A stretch of 64,000 nt of DNA from NCBI GenBank assembly GCA_023974075.1, contig CM043799.1, forward strand, positions 6,000,928 through 6,064,927, read 5' to 3'. Below, piece by piece: positions 21,627-34,837 of the stretch (positions are counted from its first letter, which is position 1; each line of letters begins with the position of its first letter). The notes beneath the pieces are model-generated. The model was given only the letters and a program-made list of their open reading frames with translations, made no database searches and was not told the origin of the DNA. The position numbers were made by a program, and so were the translations under genes. Source of the DNA: Chaenocephalus aceratus. Taxonomy: Eukaryota > Chordata > Actinopteri > Perciformes > Channichthyidae.

Positions 21627-22216
21627 TGTACCATAACCGTGCGTTCTGCATTTTTGTAAAAGCAAGCTAACTTGAAACACTAGACTATTCATTTTACAAG
21701 GTAATGTATACCCCCCAGCGTTTTCAAATACATGCAACTCAGCAAAGGTAATGATCGCACAGTGATGATACTAATACTTCTATAATATGTGGAATTTCAG
21801 CTTTAATCTGATATCTTATCTTGGTTTTTAAATGTTAAGAAGCCCTGAGACAACGTTTCGTGAACAAGAAACCCCTCGGTACCGACGGCTGCCGGATTTA
21901 ACAGATTATAGTCTAGTGTTCAAGTTAGCTTGCTTTTACAAACATGCAGAACGCACGGTTATGGTATAACGTTAGTGGATAAAATGAACATAAATCCTCT
22001 ATGCCTCTAGTCTAAGTTAATAAAACATGCACAGACATGCATGCTGTAACAAAAAAGAAGAAAAGCTCGCCGCCTGCCGCCATTTTAGGTTCGAAAATAG
22101 TGTTTCTCAGATCATTTTGTGAAAACTTTGCAACCCAGCTAACCTTCAATGTTTTTTCTCTTAAGGAAACTGAAGCAACTGGCAGATGTATGGCTTCTTC
22201 AATCTGGTAAGCCTCA

Positions 22217-23548
22217 CGGCCCCTACACACGGCGGCGTGCGTTGCCGCTTCAACGCTTCTGCCCATTCACTTTGAATGGGGTGACGTCACGATTCGCCGA
22301 ACTGCATTGTGGGAGCAAAGCGTAGCTTCTTTCGCGGTGCTCGTTGCAAAAGTAGAGCAATGTTCTACTTTTGCCGCCTCGATGGAGGCGTCAGCCAATC
22401 AAATCCCGCGTATGCAAATCTGACAGTGCAAGCGCTAGCCAATCAAACCGCTTGTATGTTGGGAGAGCCAGACCGCAGTTATTTCCCATATGTCAAAAAA
22501 TGGAGGAGAAAATTATCGTGGCGGTAGGGAATCACCCGGTACTATATGACCAGTCCCTCTTTACATACAGGGATACAAACCGGAAGAGCCAGGCATGGGG
22601 GGAGGTGGCAGAGACAGTGGGTGAAACTGGTAGGTTTTCGCCTGTTTGTGGAGTTTATATCCAGTGTACTTCGTTTGAATGGACAGCTAGCAAGCATAGA
22701 CAGTATATTTAGCCAGCATGGATATAGCATGAATGTAGCATAAAATAGCACCATAGACATTAATGTCATACATGTTCATCATATAAAGTGTGACATGTAA
22801 AAACTTGTATGCAATTGACAGTGATAAAGGGATTTGGTTTTCATTAATGGAGGAACAATTTAGTAAATTCTTCAAGTAATTCAAGAAATTAAGTTTATTA
22901 TTTCATTTCATTAGAGGAAGTATGCAGGACAAAATGGAAGTCACTGAGGGACAGATTCAGAAAGGAGAAAACCAAGGAGAAAGAGGCGGTGCAGGGTCGT
23001 CCGGGGGATATAAGCCCTGGCGTTTCACGGCAGTGATGGGGTTTTTAACCCCCTTTATCATTGACCGTGAGACGTCCAGCAATGTCCCCCGGCAAACCCT
23101 GCCTCCATCCAACCTGGTGCCAGAGGCAGAGAGCCAGCTAGAAAGCCAGCCAAGTGTCAGCCAGCCGACCGACAGTCAACAAGCCGAGGCAAGGGAGACA
23201 GGACAGGAGGAGGAGGAGGCGATTGTTGAGGACCCTGGACCGGGGAAAGAGGAGAAGGGGAAGGGAGATGTCCTCCTTCGGAAAAGGCTTGATATCAGCC
23301 ATCAGTCTCTGTTTGTGCCACCACCTCAACCTCATCCTCCACCACCCCCACCAGTAGTGGTGGAGGATGAGGATGAGTTATTTTTCAGGAGCCTCTTGCC
23401 TGCCATGCGAAGGCTGTCCATAGCAAAGAGGACAAGAGTCCGATTTGAAATATATAAATTAATTTTTGAACTGATTTTTGCAATTCACACACACACACTA
23501 CACTACATGTTTTACACTTATCCAATTATCACACACTTACATAAATAA
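22217..23548 (+). mobile_element. Harbinger-type element, left end plus MADF/BESS gene
   Basis: The left terminus CGGCCCCTACACACGGCGGC is shared with the MITE at 5237-5563. A two-exon MADF/BESS-type gene follows. No transposase (DDE) gene and no right terminus was found, so the element is truncated or its right half lies elsewhere. Confidence 0.6.
22500..23548 (+). pseudogene. MADF/BESS-domain protein of a Harbinger-type element
   Basis: Exon 1 (22500-22629) starts ATGGAGGAGAAAATTATC. It encodes a MADF-like start: KIIVAVGNHPVLYDQSLFTY, then RKSQAWGEVAETVGET. An intron with GTAGGT donor and TTAG acceptor leads to exon 2 at 22915, which continues the domain with CRTKWKSLRDRFRKEKTKEK. The frame then breaks near 22990. 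The next part reads in another frame: KPWRFTAVMGFLTPFI, a glutamate-rich linker, and DELFFRSLLPAMRRLS, a BESS-like motif. Such proteins accompany Harbinger transposases as DNA-binding partners. The frameshift makes this copy a pseudogene unless there is a further small intron. Confidence 0.7.
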
Positions 23549-25503
23549 AAGTTGAATGAATGCTATTTGTCCTGTACGAGTCACCGGTTGCCAGGTACCT
23601 GAGAAAAAAGTAATATACATGATTAAAAAAATAAAACAATTTCAGACCCCACACACACACACCCCACAAACACGCACACCCCACACACACCCCACAAACA
23701 CGCACACCCCCACACCCCCCCCCCCCCACACCACACACACACACACACACACCACACACACACACACACCACACACACACACACACACCACGCATTGACA
23801 GATGTGTTACTGTTCAGCTTCAAGTTGAAGGACTGTTCGTAGATGTTGTTTTATACTTTTATATGTATTGGGTCTTTATGGTCCATAGGGTTAAATTAAT
23901 ACGCAGAACTGTTCCTGAAAATTGTGTTCACTCATAAGTGATGGTTAAAAATACACACAGATATTTCTCAAGGCCCTAGCACTGTTAAGGTGTTTTTTTA
24001 TTTATTTAAGAGTTAAACATATTGAATTTGTATTGTGCTAAAATGCCTTGTTCTTTTATTAGTGGAAATGGAATGTTTGGCAATTTGCCAAAGCGGTTCA
24101 ACATTATCAATAAATGCATTTTTATATATATCTACGGTGTGTTTGGAGATAATTCATTACACTATTATACATTATTATTATATTCTATTTAGCCCAACAA
24201 TATAGTTAATTTCAATCACTAGCTTGGGTCAAATGAACAACTCAGCACATGGGTTACAATGATCCGCCCAGCACATGGTTTAAGGACAACCCAGGCGCGT
24301 GTTCTGTCCTATAGTGACTCAGCAGCTGGGTTATGATTGGCTTATTTTTAACCCAGTAGTTTTAAGAGTGTAGAATATGATTACAAACCAATAACAAATC
24401 ATTTTTAAAACTGGTTTATTCTTATTTTGTGTTACCTAGTTAGCATTCTTTCTTTTTATTTATGCATATTTTACTATCACTCACTCCCCTTTTTAAACAT
24501 AGTTTTTTTTACTGTCCCTATACAATTTGGAATGATTTCTTACTTTACTATATTAAATAGATAAAGGTTTTTGCTCTCTCTTAGCTCTCTCTCCTATCTC
24601 TCTCTCGCTCGCTCACAGAGGCTGTGTGCTCCCTCCGTGGCGATGACGGCGTGCGTTAAAAAATAATAAACATATTTGTAAAGTGGGGGGACCACCAACT
24701 GGAGATTACGCCATGCGTGTGTGTGCGTCAAGTGGAATAAATACATAGGCAAGTTGCAACACACAGAGTAAAACTCTGCCCCTCATGTGCTGTATAGGCT
24801 GGCATGATAGGCTGTTCAATGGGGCTGATTGTGTTGTGTAGATTCTGCCAGAAGGACAATCAGCGGGGAGGTGCCACATTGCTTTTTCTTCCCGACTGCA
24901 ACGCTGGTTCCGCAAATCAAGCAAGAGCGTGATTGGTCGATATTCATTTTGCGGGTGGGGGAGGAGGGGTGTTAGATAGATATAAGAGTTGTAGTAAGTA
25001 GATAGAGTTTGCTATGATTTTAAAGTTTCGTTTATGCATAGGGTAGATTCTTTTAATTACATTTCCTTTTTTGTTTTGTGTATTGCTTGGCGAGCTATTT
25101 TTAGAACATGCCCAGCGGGCGACTCGTGTTGCACCGTGCAAGTGGGCACCGTGGTTGGCTACCCCTGATCTATGGGTATCACTCCTTTTCATTGAGAAGA
25201 GCTCATATTCTGTTACATCGGTTTTCTTTAACCATGCATACAGGTTACATTGGTGCATATTCAATGCACCCTCTACACAAAATAGTGACATTTTTAACCT
25301 CAGAAAGTATTGGAATTTTATAAAACATATGCCAAGCAGCAACCTCAAGGTCATAGATAAGCCTTCTTCATACAGGGATTTCTACTGATCTGGATTTAAA
25401 AGTGAAGCTAATGTGGAAAGTCACAATTTGGCATTCTTTCTAATTGCCAGTAGGGGCCACTTCCTTCGTTTGCCCTACTTCTCATTAGATTCGTTACCCA
25501 ACT
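23549..25503. other. intergenic DNA with microsatellite, no gene
   Basis: CA-rich microsatellite at 23646-23789, a block around 24240-24370 with repeated GGGTTA/AACCCAG motifs, and otherwise AT-rich DNA. No protein-like frame. Confidence 0.55.
23646..23789. repeat. CA-rich microsatellite with C runs
   Basis: Interrupted (CA)n with CCCCACAC variants and a run of C. Apparent open frames here are repeat artefacts. Confidence 0.9.
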
Positions 25504-25957
25504 TAAAGGTAAAATATTATGCAAAATACACTTTTTTATGTCTTTCATACATTTCAAACATGTGTCCCCTCTGTGTAAGGAGATTCTGAAAGTGTCAGGA
25601 AAAAAGATTCCCTGTCTTTTTGTCCTGATCCATTTATATAAAAAACCTGTCTGAAAATGAGCTGATCAGATTTTGGACACTTTGTGATGTCATGTTTTTT
25701 TGGGTTGTGTAACCATTAGCCAAAATCTCCTCCTAGAGCACCATTGACTTATTTTTAACCAAATGTCTCTGAGGAGCGTGGGCAGGGGCTCCTTATTTTC
25801 ATCTAAATTAACAGACAGAGAATCAGCACTTTGGAAACAGGGCTGAAACAGAGGGGATTATGGGATGCTACAATGCATGATCAGTTTGGTACATGTTTTG
25901 TATATAACTGAGACTTATAATATTTTGATGAAAAATAGTATAATAGGGGAACTTTAA
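25504..25957 (+). mobile_element. MITE, near-complete copy
   Basis: Left end TAAAGGTAAAATATTATGC and right end GTATAATAGGGGAACTTTA form inverted termini. Non-coding, about 454 bp. Truncated relatives are at 701-900 and 2400-2435. Confidence 0.6.
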
Positions 25958-26193
25958 CACTTCCCTGTCAAGTGTATGGTCTCAGACTCTAGTTTATGTT
26001 TTTGAATATAGCATGATGTTCTTTTTGTAAAATATGCAAAAAGTAAAATAGATCATTAATCAGGGTATGCTTTAGGGCGGGTCTACACTGTGATTGACAG
26101 GTCTACCACAGTACCATAGGATAAGGGCTGATGGAGCTGAAGCTGGAAACAGGAGATAAATAACACAATGGAAACAAATCACTTTGTAATGCT

Positions 26194-26199
26194 TTTATT
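26194..26199 (-). terminator. candidate distal poly(A) signal of fbxo33
   Basis: Minus strand AATAAAAGCATTACAAAGTG, followed by a GT-rich stretch (GATTTGTTTCCATTGTGTT), the expected layout of a cleavage site. It marks the edge of the element-free block. Confidence 0.5.
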
Positions 26200-29100
26200 A
26201 ATTGACTAAAAGAGAAGCATTCATTCAACATGAATTCAAATCAACATTCGGCAGGTTGACCCTTCAAGTGTGCACCTTGTAAAGAGGTTTTACATGGAGG
26301 TTTGTAACGTCCCCTCCCTTTTCTCAAAAACAAAACCATGGATCCACACTGCTCACTAAGATAAAATCTGTCCTCTCAGCTGGAGAGGACTCTTTCCCTG
26401 CAGATAAAAAAAAAAAAAAACAGCTGGAAAGGTTTCAAATCCGGGTTTTGCATTAGTCTAAATGTAATTAATTCAGAGCGGTTTCACAGGCATAGATTAA
26501 GCCAAGTTCTCAACTAAAACATTCCCTTATGTGGACAAACAGTTTTCTGGAGTGGAAACTCCCTTGGCTGGTCTTAATCCATGCGGTTCATAATACAGAT
26601 CAGATTAGGCCATTTAAGAAACAAAAAGGTATTTAAAAGTGCTCCGTGTGATTTGAAATCTGGTCCAGCTGTGTCTGGGTTACGTCTGGTTCCCTACTTA
26701 CATACATAAGGTACTGCTATGTGCTCACTTTAACAAACACACACAATCACACAGGAACATAACGTCAGAATATTCAACATTAAGGATGGTAAAACCATTG
26801 TTTCCGCATAAAACACTTGATAACATAGCTTCTGATTTACAAAGTCGGTGTGATTTTTATAATATACTTCATGTTCATAAATTGAACCCGGACATGTGTT
26901 GCATAAGTATACCATGGTGATGCATTGTTGATAGCTAATACAAATATGCACTGTGTGAGTTAATATATATATCTATTTATATAGTTTATATTTCTTCCTC
27001 TATGGTTTTCTAAAGAGGCAGCCGGGCGCCGTCAGCACTGCTCGTGCCCCTTTGTGGCCACTAGTAAGACTGCTGTTATTGCAAACTGTCCTGATTTTAA
27101 ACAAATGCACAACATTCGTACCACGATAACACTGGGGCCGTCTAGCCGGTCTCACAGAGACCAAGAGTGAGCCCGCCGTCACCGCTGCTGTCGCTGGGCT
27201 GGCTGACCAGAATCAAAAAATAAAGATCTTAAAACTAAATGATAAGATTTCAGAAATCATCATAAGGCCAAGTATTGTCATTGCAAGTTCTTAATAGTTC
27301 ATTTCTACTGCGTGACAGAGAGAGAGAAAGAAAGGAAAACAAACTAAATAATAGAGAAGCGTGTGGATTATATGCATTCCTCTTGCTGCATAGTTGTGCG
27401 GCTGGCCTGCCTGCCGGGCTCATCGGGAGGTTTGGCTCTCCAGACGTGACGAGAAAGACTTTGTTTAGGGGCCAGGAACATCGGAGCCACAGTAGCTGAG
27501 ATCTAAACGAAGATAGTTGGCTGACACTGAGCATGAATATCTATCAGTTCCTTGATGCAGCCGGGCGCGTACACAGACCCCCGAGGGCGTGTGCGCCGCG
27601 GCGACTGACAGGAGTTTGGCCGGGTTATGCTATCAGTGCCGTTTTGTTGTTTCTTCTCTAGAAAAAAATTGTGGCAAGTAAAGCCTTTCTGCTCCGGGTG
27701 AACCCCCCCCCCTCCGCTGAGATATTACACACACCTCCATCTGTTATTCTATACCAGTGCAATGCACATCCAGTGTTTCCCTCCCAAGTAACAGAAACAT
27801 ACATCACATTCCTGTGTGAGCCTATTCAAAGTCTTGCATGTAACGGTAGTAGTCTATGGTGTTCGGTGAAAACACCAGAAACACCCGTCTGGAATCTCCC
27901 ACTGTGATGAGGACGCCCCGTCTCCTAACCCTGTCACTGTCGTAGGCCTTGAACCATCTAAACTAGCTCTTTTCCAGCTATTTAATAGTCAAGAACATTG
28001 CAAACGTCCCGAGAGTCGACATTATAAAACTCAAGTTGGCATTGAGTCTGAGCGGTGCGCCCGTTTAGACCGATGCAGATCTGACAGTCTGTTGCTTTGG
28101 TACTAGAATAACACACTCGTTTGTTTCGATTTGTATTGGCGAGTAAGTGTCCAACCCACCTCCAGGACAGATGTACCCAGATCCCTGTGTCCCTACAGCT
28201 CTGCCACCACACCAGGACAGATGTACCCAGATACATTTCTCCATGAATGCATATTAAAGAGCATGGAAAAAAGCAACTTGTCAAAAGGGGTCAGCTTGAA
28301 CGGGAACTGCTGGTAATGGTCTCCTGTATAACCGGCATCTCATTTATAGCCTTAAAACCGTCTTCTTTGTGGCAGAACTCTTAAAGGTAAGGCTCCATCA
28401 GTCTTCCAGTGTGCACACAGTATAGTTTGGCCACACACAAACCTCTGTCTGCACATGATGTAAAATAATCCCCAGACACCAGGTGTTTCCACTTCCCCTT
28501 TCCGTGTGGCGATGTCCTCGAGATGCTTGATTTCATGTGTAAAAGAGAAGACTCCATTAACTGTATTGAGCACAGTCGTGGTATGTTTCTAACACGTGTA
28601 ACCTTTTGTGTGCCAGACACAAACAAGTCCCAGAAATGGTTTCAGCAGAAAGCGCGTGAGAACCACGGTAAACATTTAGAGACCTCCACTCTGCTCAGAC
28701 CAGCTGGTAATCTGGTGTGTCGTCAACACCATCTGCGTCTTGTAACCCTAAAAAAAAAAACAGACTTCTAAATAAAAAATTATAATATATTTATATAGAT
28801 TCTTAGTTTCCACGCAGACGTACACTGTTTGCAAGTCTGACGGCCTGAGCGACCCCTGCATGGAATGTTCCGTTCCCTGGCTGATCTCTAGCAGCAAATC
28901 ACGTTACAGCTCCGCACGCCTGGCGCCAAACACTTTTCCATCAAGTATGACCTTGGACACAGGAAACACATCAGATCAGAACGCTGGCCTGTGTCCCAGC
29001 TGGTGAAGCTACAATGAAATCTGTCAGAAAGTAGCTCTAGGAAGCGTGGAAGGGAGTGATTAGTCCCTGAAGTGTTCAGAGATGACCCCGTCCTCCTACA

Positions 29101-32100
29101 TTCGCTCACAGTGAAAACAAAGAGGAGTATAAGCCTTAAAAGCATACTGCACTGGACTTCAAGGCCTCTCTTTGCTATATGCAGTGTAGACCCAACATCC
29201 CAACATAGGGATTGGCCAGTAGAAGTTGAACTAGCACAACGTTGGCCAGGTACGCTTTGATCTCTTTTCACACGGTTGTGACCCGGTACAGCACAGTATA
29301 GTCTCTCCACAGATTGGTAGACTTAGTAGACTAGGAGCCACTGAGAGTGAGGAGAAAGAAGGAGACTACTGGACCAGCCTCCTGTGTGTGTTTGGGCACT
29401 TCAGATAGACTTGTGTCTGTTTGTTCCACTCTGGTCTTTGGCAGCTTTAAAAACACATCAAGGTATGGAGAACAGATCCAGAGACTCCTACGGTCCATAC
29501 AAGCGAGATCAAAGGCCTGAGCCCTTCGTGACCTTCCCACCTCCTCCTCCCACTCTTATTGAAGCCGATTGTACCCTGAGAACGAACGATGCCGCTTCCT
29601 GCCGTGATAAGACTACACTCCTGAACGTGAGCAAGCCCTCCCCTTGGACATACACTCATATCCACGCTGAAATGTATTTCTACTTGAAAGTTAGATGAAA
29701 AGCGCAAGAAATACAAGCACACTCCAAACACTAGCTGCTAACGCTGCGTTTCTTAAGCTAACAATCACAGCAACGACTACAAAGGACACAAAGCTGATCA
29801 CTTGGAGAGCAGAGGTTTGGAAAGCACTCGCACTCTAGAAGCGTTCAGGCACACTCTGCTTAATGTTAAGATGTGAGGGATGACAACAATGGACCAGGGA
29901 TTGTTTTGCATATGGTAGCTTCAAATGCTATCCCATACTGTGACCAATTGTGCCAGTATTAAGTTGGTCAGCATACATTTGGTTTTGGGACACCTTCTGC
30001 TCCCACACACATCGTACAGTGTTTATCTCAGCAACTCTGATTTGGGAATATTTCTACATTGCAATTGTCAAAACGTTAGCTTTTGCTAGAGAATATGTAC
30101 TGGCGCCTGCTTATAGAAATACTTTTTCTTCAAAAGTGTTAGGAAGTTAAATGTATTTAAATTGGGAATATCATTCCTATTAGATGTTTCTTTTTCCGTT
30201 GAATCTGAGAGAAACCACAGAGCATTTGTGTTAACATGTGGGGACTTGAGGATCCACAAGAGGAAGCGCACACAGAAGGTGAGGCTGGTGTTTGGAACAT
30301 CACCTTTTTTCCCCGTACATTTCCATTTCACCAGCTCAAATAACATTCTACTGTTGCAGTGTTCCCTTCTTATCGGTGATGCCTATACACAATACAAACA
30401 GCTTGAATCTCTCACACGAAGGAGCGATGTAGAGTTCTAAAAAACTACACGAAAGGAAACACCCAAGGAGGGGAGGAAGAGAAAATATATTTTAAAACAT
30501 GTTTGGTCTGAAAGTGTGAACAGCTCTCCCCTCTGAGGGCTCTACATACAGCCTTTAAAAGAAACTCTTGGTACCAGAGTGCGTTTGTCCTGAGATATGG
30601 ACCAAGGAGATTATCACTGTAGAACCATTGATAACAGATGACCTCACATTTGGTAAACACAGGCCAACCACCACTGCAATCCACTTCACTCCGAACCAAG
30701 CAAAGTGCTGGCACACTGGATAACCCAGGATCCATATCAGTCTATGAAAATAAACGCACTTCAACCTTGTAAACTACAGACCTGGATATGGACCTTCACC
30801 GTCTCTGGTGCCATTGCCCCGACTTCCAAAGTGCGCGAAACAAGCTAGCTGACGCCATTCTGGGAAGCTAACTTTCCAAGCGATGGCTCGTTGACGGCAC
30901 TCGCTTGTGAAAGTGAGGCGCTCTACTGTCCGACCCAACTCTTTACATGCTGAGATCCGAACTCAAGCTCAAGAAATACCCTATTAAGATTTAAGTACAA
31001 CAGCAATTATAACCAGATGGAACCGACTTATCCACTGGTTGTACAATAAGGAAGATATGTGGTTGGTAGAGCCCGGCTTGAGGGCTGACGTGGCATGGTT
31101 GAACTTCAAGAGCCTGAATAACATTTATTTAGTTTGTTAGAACAGAGGCATCTCACTCTTCCCCAAAAGATAGAATCCGACGATTCAAGCGACTCATGCC
31201 CAATATCCCTTGTGCCAGGCCTAAGGTATTTCACCCCGTAAAACGGACTACATTCAGTTTCAGACATTATTCGGGCCCAGCAGGTCACTCCCTTTCGCCC
31301 ACAACATCTCCTGGAGTTATCATAAAAACATGTGCAAGGAGCAGACGGCCATTCTTTAGTCAACCTTAATCTTTGAAAACAAATGTATGACAAGGTTCGC
31401 TGATCCCTGCCAACCGAGGTGGGGCGAGGGATTAAAAGATGGCAAGATAAACAACATCATCTGTATCCAGAAAACCAGGGGCTGTTTCCAAGGCAACTGT
31501 GAATCGAAAAGGAGATTCAAATAAAATAACGACAGTAATCCAACGCTTAATGATTGTTTCACACACACCCTACTCATCACTGCAGCGGGTCATGGTCATA
31601 GTGATGTTAAAAGCCTACCTGAGACTGACAAAATATGTTTCACCACAGAAATACGACATAACGTTTTGAAACAAAACCTTGTTGTTGCTGTAGGTGCCGC
31701 ACAAACAATATTCCGCCACTGACATTGGAACCCACGGTATCCAAATGCTGGCTGCCTTTGGAACCTGGGATATTGAAATGCTAGAAACCATTGGAACCTA
31801 AAATATCCAAATGCTGGCTGCCTTTGGAACCTAGGATATCGAAATGCTGGCTGCCTTTGGATCGTACGATTTCCAAATGCGTTATTCAGCAGCAATGACT
31901 ATTGTGGCAAGATAAAGCACATTTCTGATGAAAAGTATAGCTTTACAGTAGGCCTTGAAAAAAAAGGGCAGACTGGCTAACAGAGTTAAGTTACATTCAG
32001 TGCCTCCTTAACTTTTCCCTGTTCTTAATCATGAAATGTTTTACACCAAAAGAAGAAAAACCTACTGCTAGTTTCTGCCAAAAGACTCGTAGCATACTTG

Positions 32101-33613
32101 CAAAAGCCTCCGTTTGGTACTCAGGGAAGTCGTGCCTTCAGAATACTGCTTTTAGACTTTGGAAGGAGTCAGAGATTTTAAAATATATATTTATTCATGG
32201 CATAATGAAATGAAGACCTACTTTCTCTTACGGATTGTGCAGGTTGTCTAATCTCAGAGTCCTTCATTTTGTGACGCACACTTCCTTTCTTCTATTTAAA
32301 CTGGTATTTCACACTTGAATATTCTGTAACCAGTGATACCTGTCAGTAAGTCTTGACCTAAAGAGAGCAAAGGTAGAACAAGATGAAAGACTGCACTAGC
32401 TTACTACAGGTCCAACAAAGCGGGGGACTTTGTTTTGTTGTGGGTGAATGTTATAGTTGCACTCTGAATGTCTGTCGGAAGAAGAGGCTCTCCATTTGAT
32501 TCACTAGCAAGGTTTCTCAAAAAAAGTCGTTAAGTGGGGAGTGTGTTGGCTAAAAGTATGTAACAATATTCTTAATACACCATTGGTAAGGGGCTCTAAA
32601 TCCTTGATAAAACCATTTACATATATCAGGGTCATAGTAAAGCAGTGGATATTCCCACCTTGCTGTGAAGGCTCAATCTAGTAGACAAGTGCACTAGGTG
32701 CTCTTTGCGAGCAACAGAAGAAGCAGCTAAGGATGCGCTATCAAGGAAGTGATTGAGTGGTTAGCTTACAAAACTCTAACCTTTGCTCTGCATTGGTATG
32801 TCAGTCTGCTCCACTCTAGTAAAGGGTTTTAGAAGAAAGACGAAAAAAGAAAAAACACGTTCACAACCAAAACACTCCCCCAATAAATCCCACCGGCACA
32901 TCACTCAACCTGCCTGTCCTGTCTTAGCTGTGAGCAGGATGATAAGAATATATCTGTATTTAAATACACACAAAGCCTATACAGGCAAGGGAACCACCAC
33001 ACAGGAAAACAAGAATATACACAGAGCGGGGAGTGATGAGAAACAGTCAACAAAAAAAGAAATAAAATAAAAACATCCTACAGAGAGGCTCTGGAGGTTT
33101 TTAAGGTGAAATAGAAACATTGAGCGATGAATACTTGTCTATCAAGACCAGACCAGATTGAGCATTTGGAGCTGCAGTAACCCATTTTTGCAGACAAAAA
33201 GGGTTTATGATTCAAGTCTTGTATATGTTCCAGGGCCAGAGATTGGTATGCCTTTAAAACTAAATAAATATCACGTTTATTAGAATAACCAGTTTTAAAG
33301 GGATATTGTTGAATATTTAAAACCTCAAAGATTGATGATCTGTTTTCCCTAAGTCACTGGCTGACTAAATAATCAAAGCAACAAAGCACCTTAAAAAGGA
33401 ATAGTTTTGAAAATGGTGGGACTTGATGGTGTGCTAAAAACCCTGTGAAAAGAAACAAAGAATAAAACTATAATAAAAACAATCCTTTAAATGTAATTCA
33501 CGGATTGTTTTAAGACCCAGTTTACATCTCTCCCTGCTTTGGGGACCCTTTCAGAGGTGTGTTTGGTCTGGCCTGGTCTGGACACGGTGTAGGCTGTGAT
33601 GTGTTGGACCTGC
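26200..33613 (-). other. element-poor block downstream of the fbxo33 stop
   Basis: About 7.4 kb with no recognisable transposon ends, LTRs or LINE/SINE tails, in a window otherwise full of them. Open frames are short and unlike known proteins. The minus strand has several AATAAA signals (33276-33281, near 32190, near 31123, 26194-26199), so it may be an fbxo33 3' UTR with alternative poly(A) sites. A non-coding RNA or a conserved regulatory block would look the same. Confidence 0.5.
31728..31872. repeat. 33-bp minisatellite, about four copies
   Basis: Tandem units of the form TATCCAAATGCTGGCTGCCT + TTGGAACCTAGGA, each 33 bp, with a few substitutions per copy. The unit length keeps a frame, so a repetitive but probably meaningless peptide appears on the minus strand. 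Confidence 0.85.
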
Positions 33614-33870
33614 CTACATGCCCATGCTGAAGGCGTGCAGCTCGCGGTGGAAGTGCTGGGTGGGTTCGGACAAATCCAGGCTGGAGGGGTGCCACCCGCG
33701 GCCGAGGCCCAGAGAGACCTCCTTCACCAGGTTGTGGAACGGATCGCCCTCCATGCACATGTACTGGTCCGGGTCGAAGTCGATGCTCTCCTCGGAGACG
33801 GTCAGGACACGAAGGCTGGAGCCCCGCAGTCGAGAGATGGCCACCAGGTTATGGGACCAAACAGTGTAAC
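33614..33870 (-). CDS. fbxo33: fbxo33 coding exon 6 with stop
   Basis: Acceptor CTCCGTAG. Encodes GYTVWSHNLVAISRLRGSSL ... FHRELHAFSMGM and stops at TAG (33616-33614). Matches the C-terminal end of vertebrate FBXO33. Confidence 0.95.
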
Positions 33871-34776
33871 CTACGGAGAGAGATATTTGTCAGGGAGGTT
33901 GGACTAAGTTTGCCAATATTATGGATAAATAATTAAAAAAATGATTTATAGATGTCATCACTGCACAACTCTATACTCAACCTAGCAAGGGGTACAAACT
34001 ATAACATAATATATGATGATATAATCGTTCCAGATTCACAGTGATTAGGATTCGGTAATCTTTTGTTAATTTTACCTTCTTTATTTCACATTGCTGCAAA
34101 AATGAATCAATGAAAAGATTCGAGACAAACACAATGGCTGTAAAACGGCAAATAGGGTATAAATATAAATCACAATGTCTAGACCAGGGGTTTCAAACTC
34201 AAGGGCCGGGGGCAAAATCCGGCACGCAACTTCATTTCATGTGGCCCTGCAAGAGCTTGCAAAGAATATAATATGTTTATTATACGGTTACATGCCACTT
34301 TACAGAAGCAGGTTGCCCATAAACTACATGTCCCACAATGCATCTCGTTTTGTGACATGCGCACCGAAGAGACTTGCAATTATTGCCCCTGGACTTCTGC
34401 TTTCAGACGTAGTTAATTACTAAGTTATTATCCTATCCGATAATAATCCAATTCAGAGGCAATAATGTAATATAATACATTATTTTATATATTTATTAGG
34501 GCTGTCAGTCCATTAAAAATATTTAATCGCGATTAATCGCATGATTGTCCATAGTTAATCGCACATTTTTGATCTGTTCTAAATGTACCTTAGAGGAATA
34601 TTTTTCCGGTTTTTAATACTCTTATCAACATATGAGTGGACAAATATGCTTTATGCTAATGTTTATTATCATTTGAACAATGAGAAATATTCTCATGAAT
34701 ATTAAACAACAACCTGAACATTACAAATATTCGCCTCAATTCAACCTGGAACCTCTCTCATACAATACAAATGGGG

Positions 34777-34837
<61 letters not shown>

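Larger units (their letters stand above)
18680..22134. repeat. palindromic element with nested hATs in one arm
   Basis: The right arm (21905-22134) is the reverse complement of a left arm split into 18680-18775, 21268-21293 and about 21627-21690. The gaps are later insertions. Shared landmarks are ATGGCGGCAGGCGGCG, TTTTATTAACTTAGA, GGCATAGAGGATTTA and CCATAACCGTGCGTTCTGCA. The centre (about 21700-21900) is unassigned. Confidence 0.8.

Noticed and set aside
28888..29310. 140-codon minus-strand frame in the element-poor block
   Set aside because: No recognisable domain and no splice-site context; a frame of this length can occur by chance in 7 kb.
31596..31895. Repetitive peptide on the minus strand
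   Set aside because: It follows from the 33-bp minisatellite; no start context, domain or flanking exon supports it.
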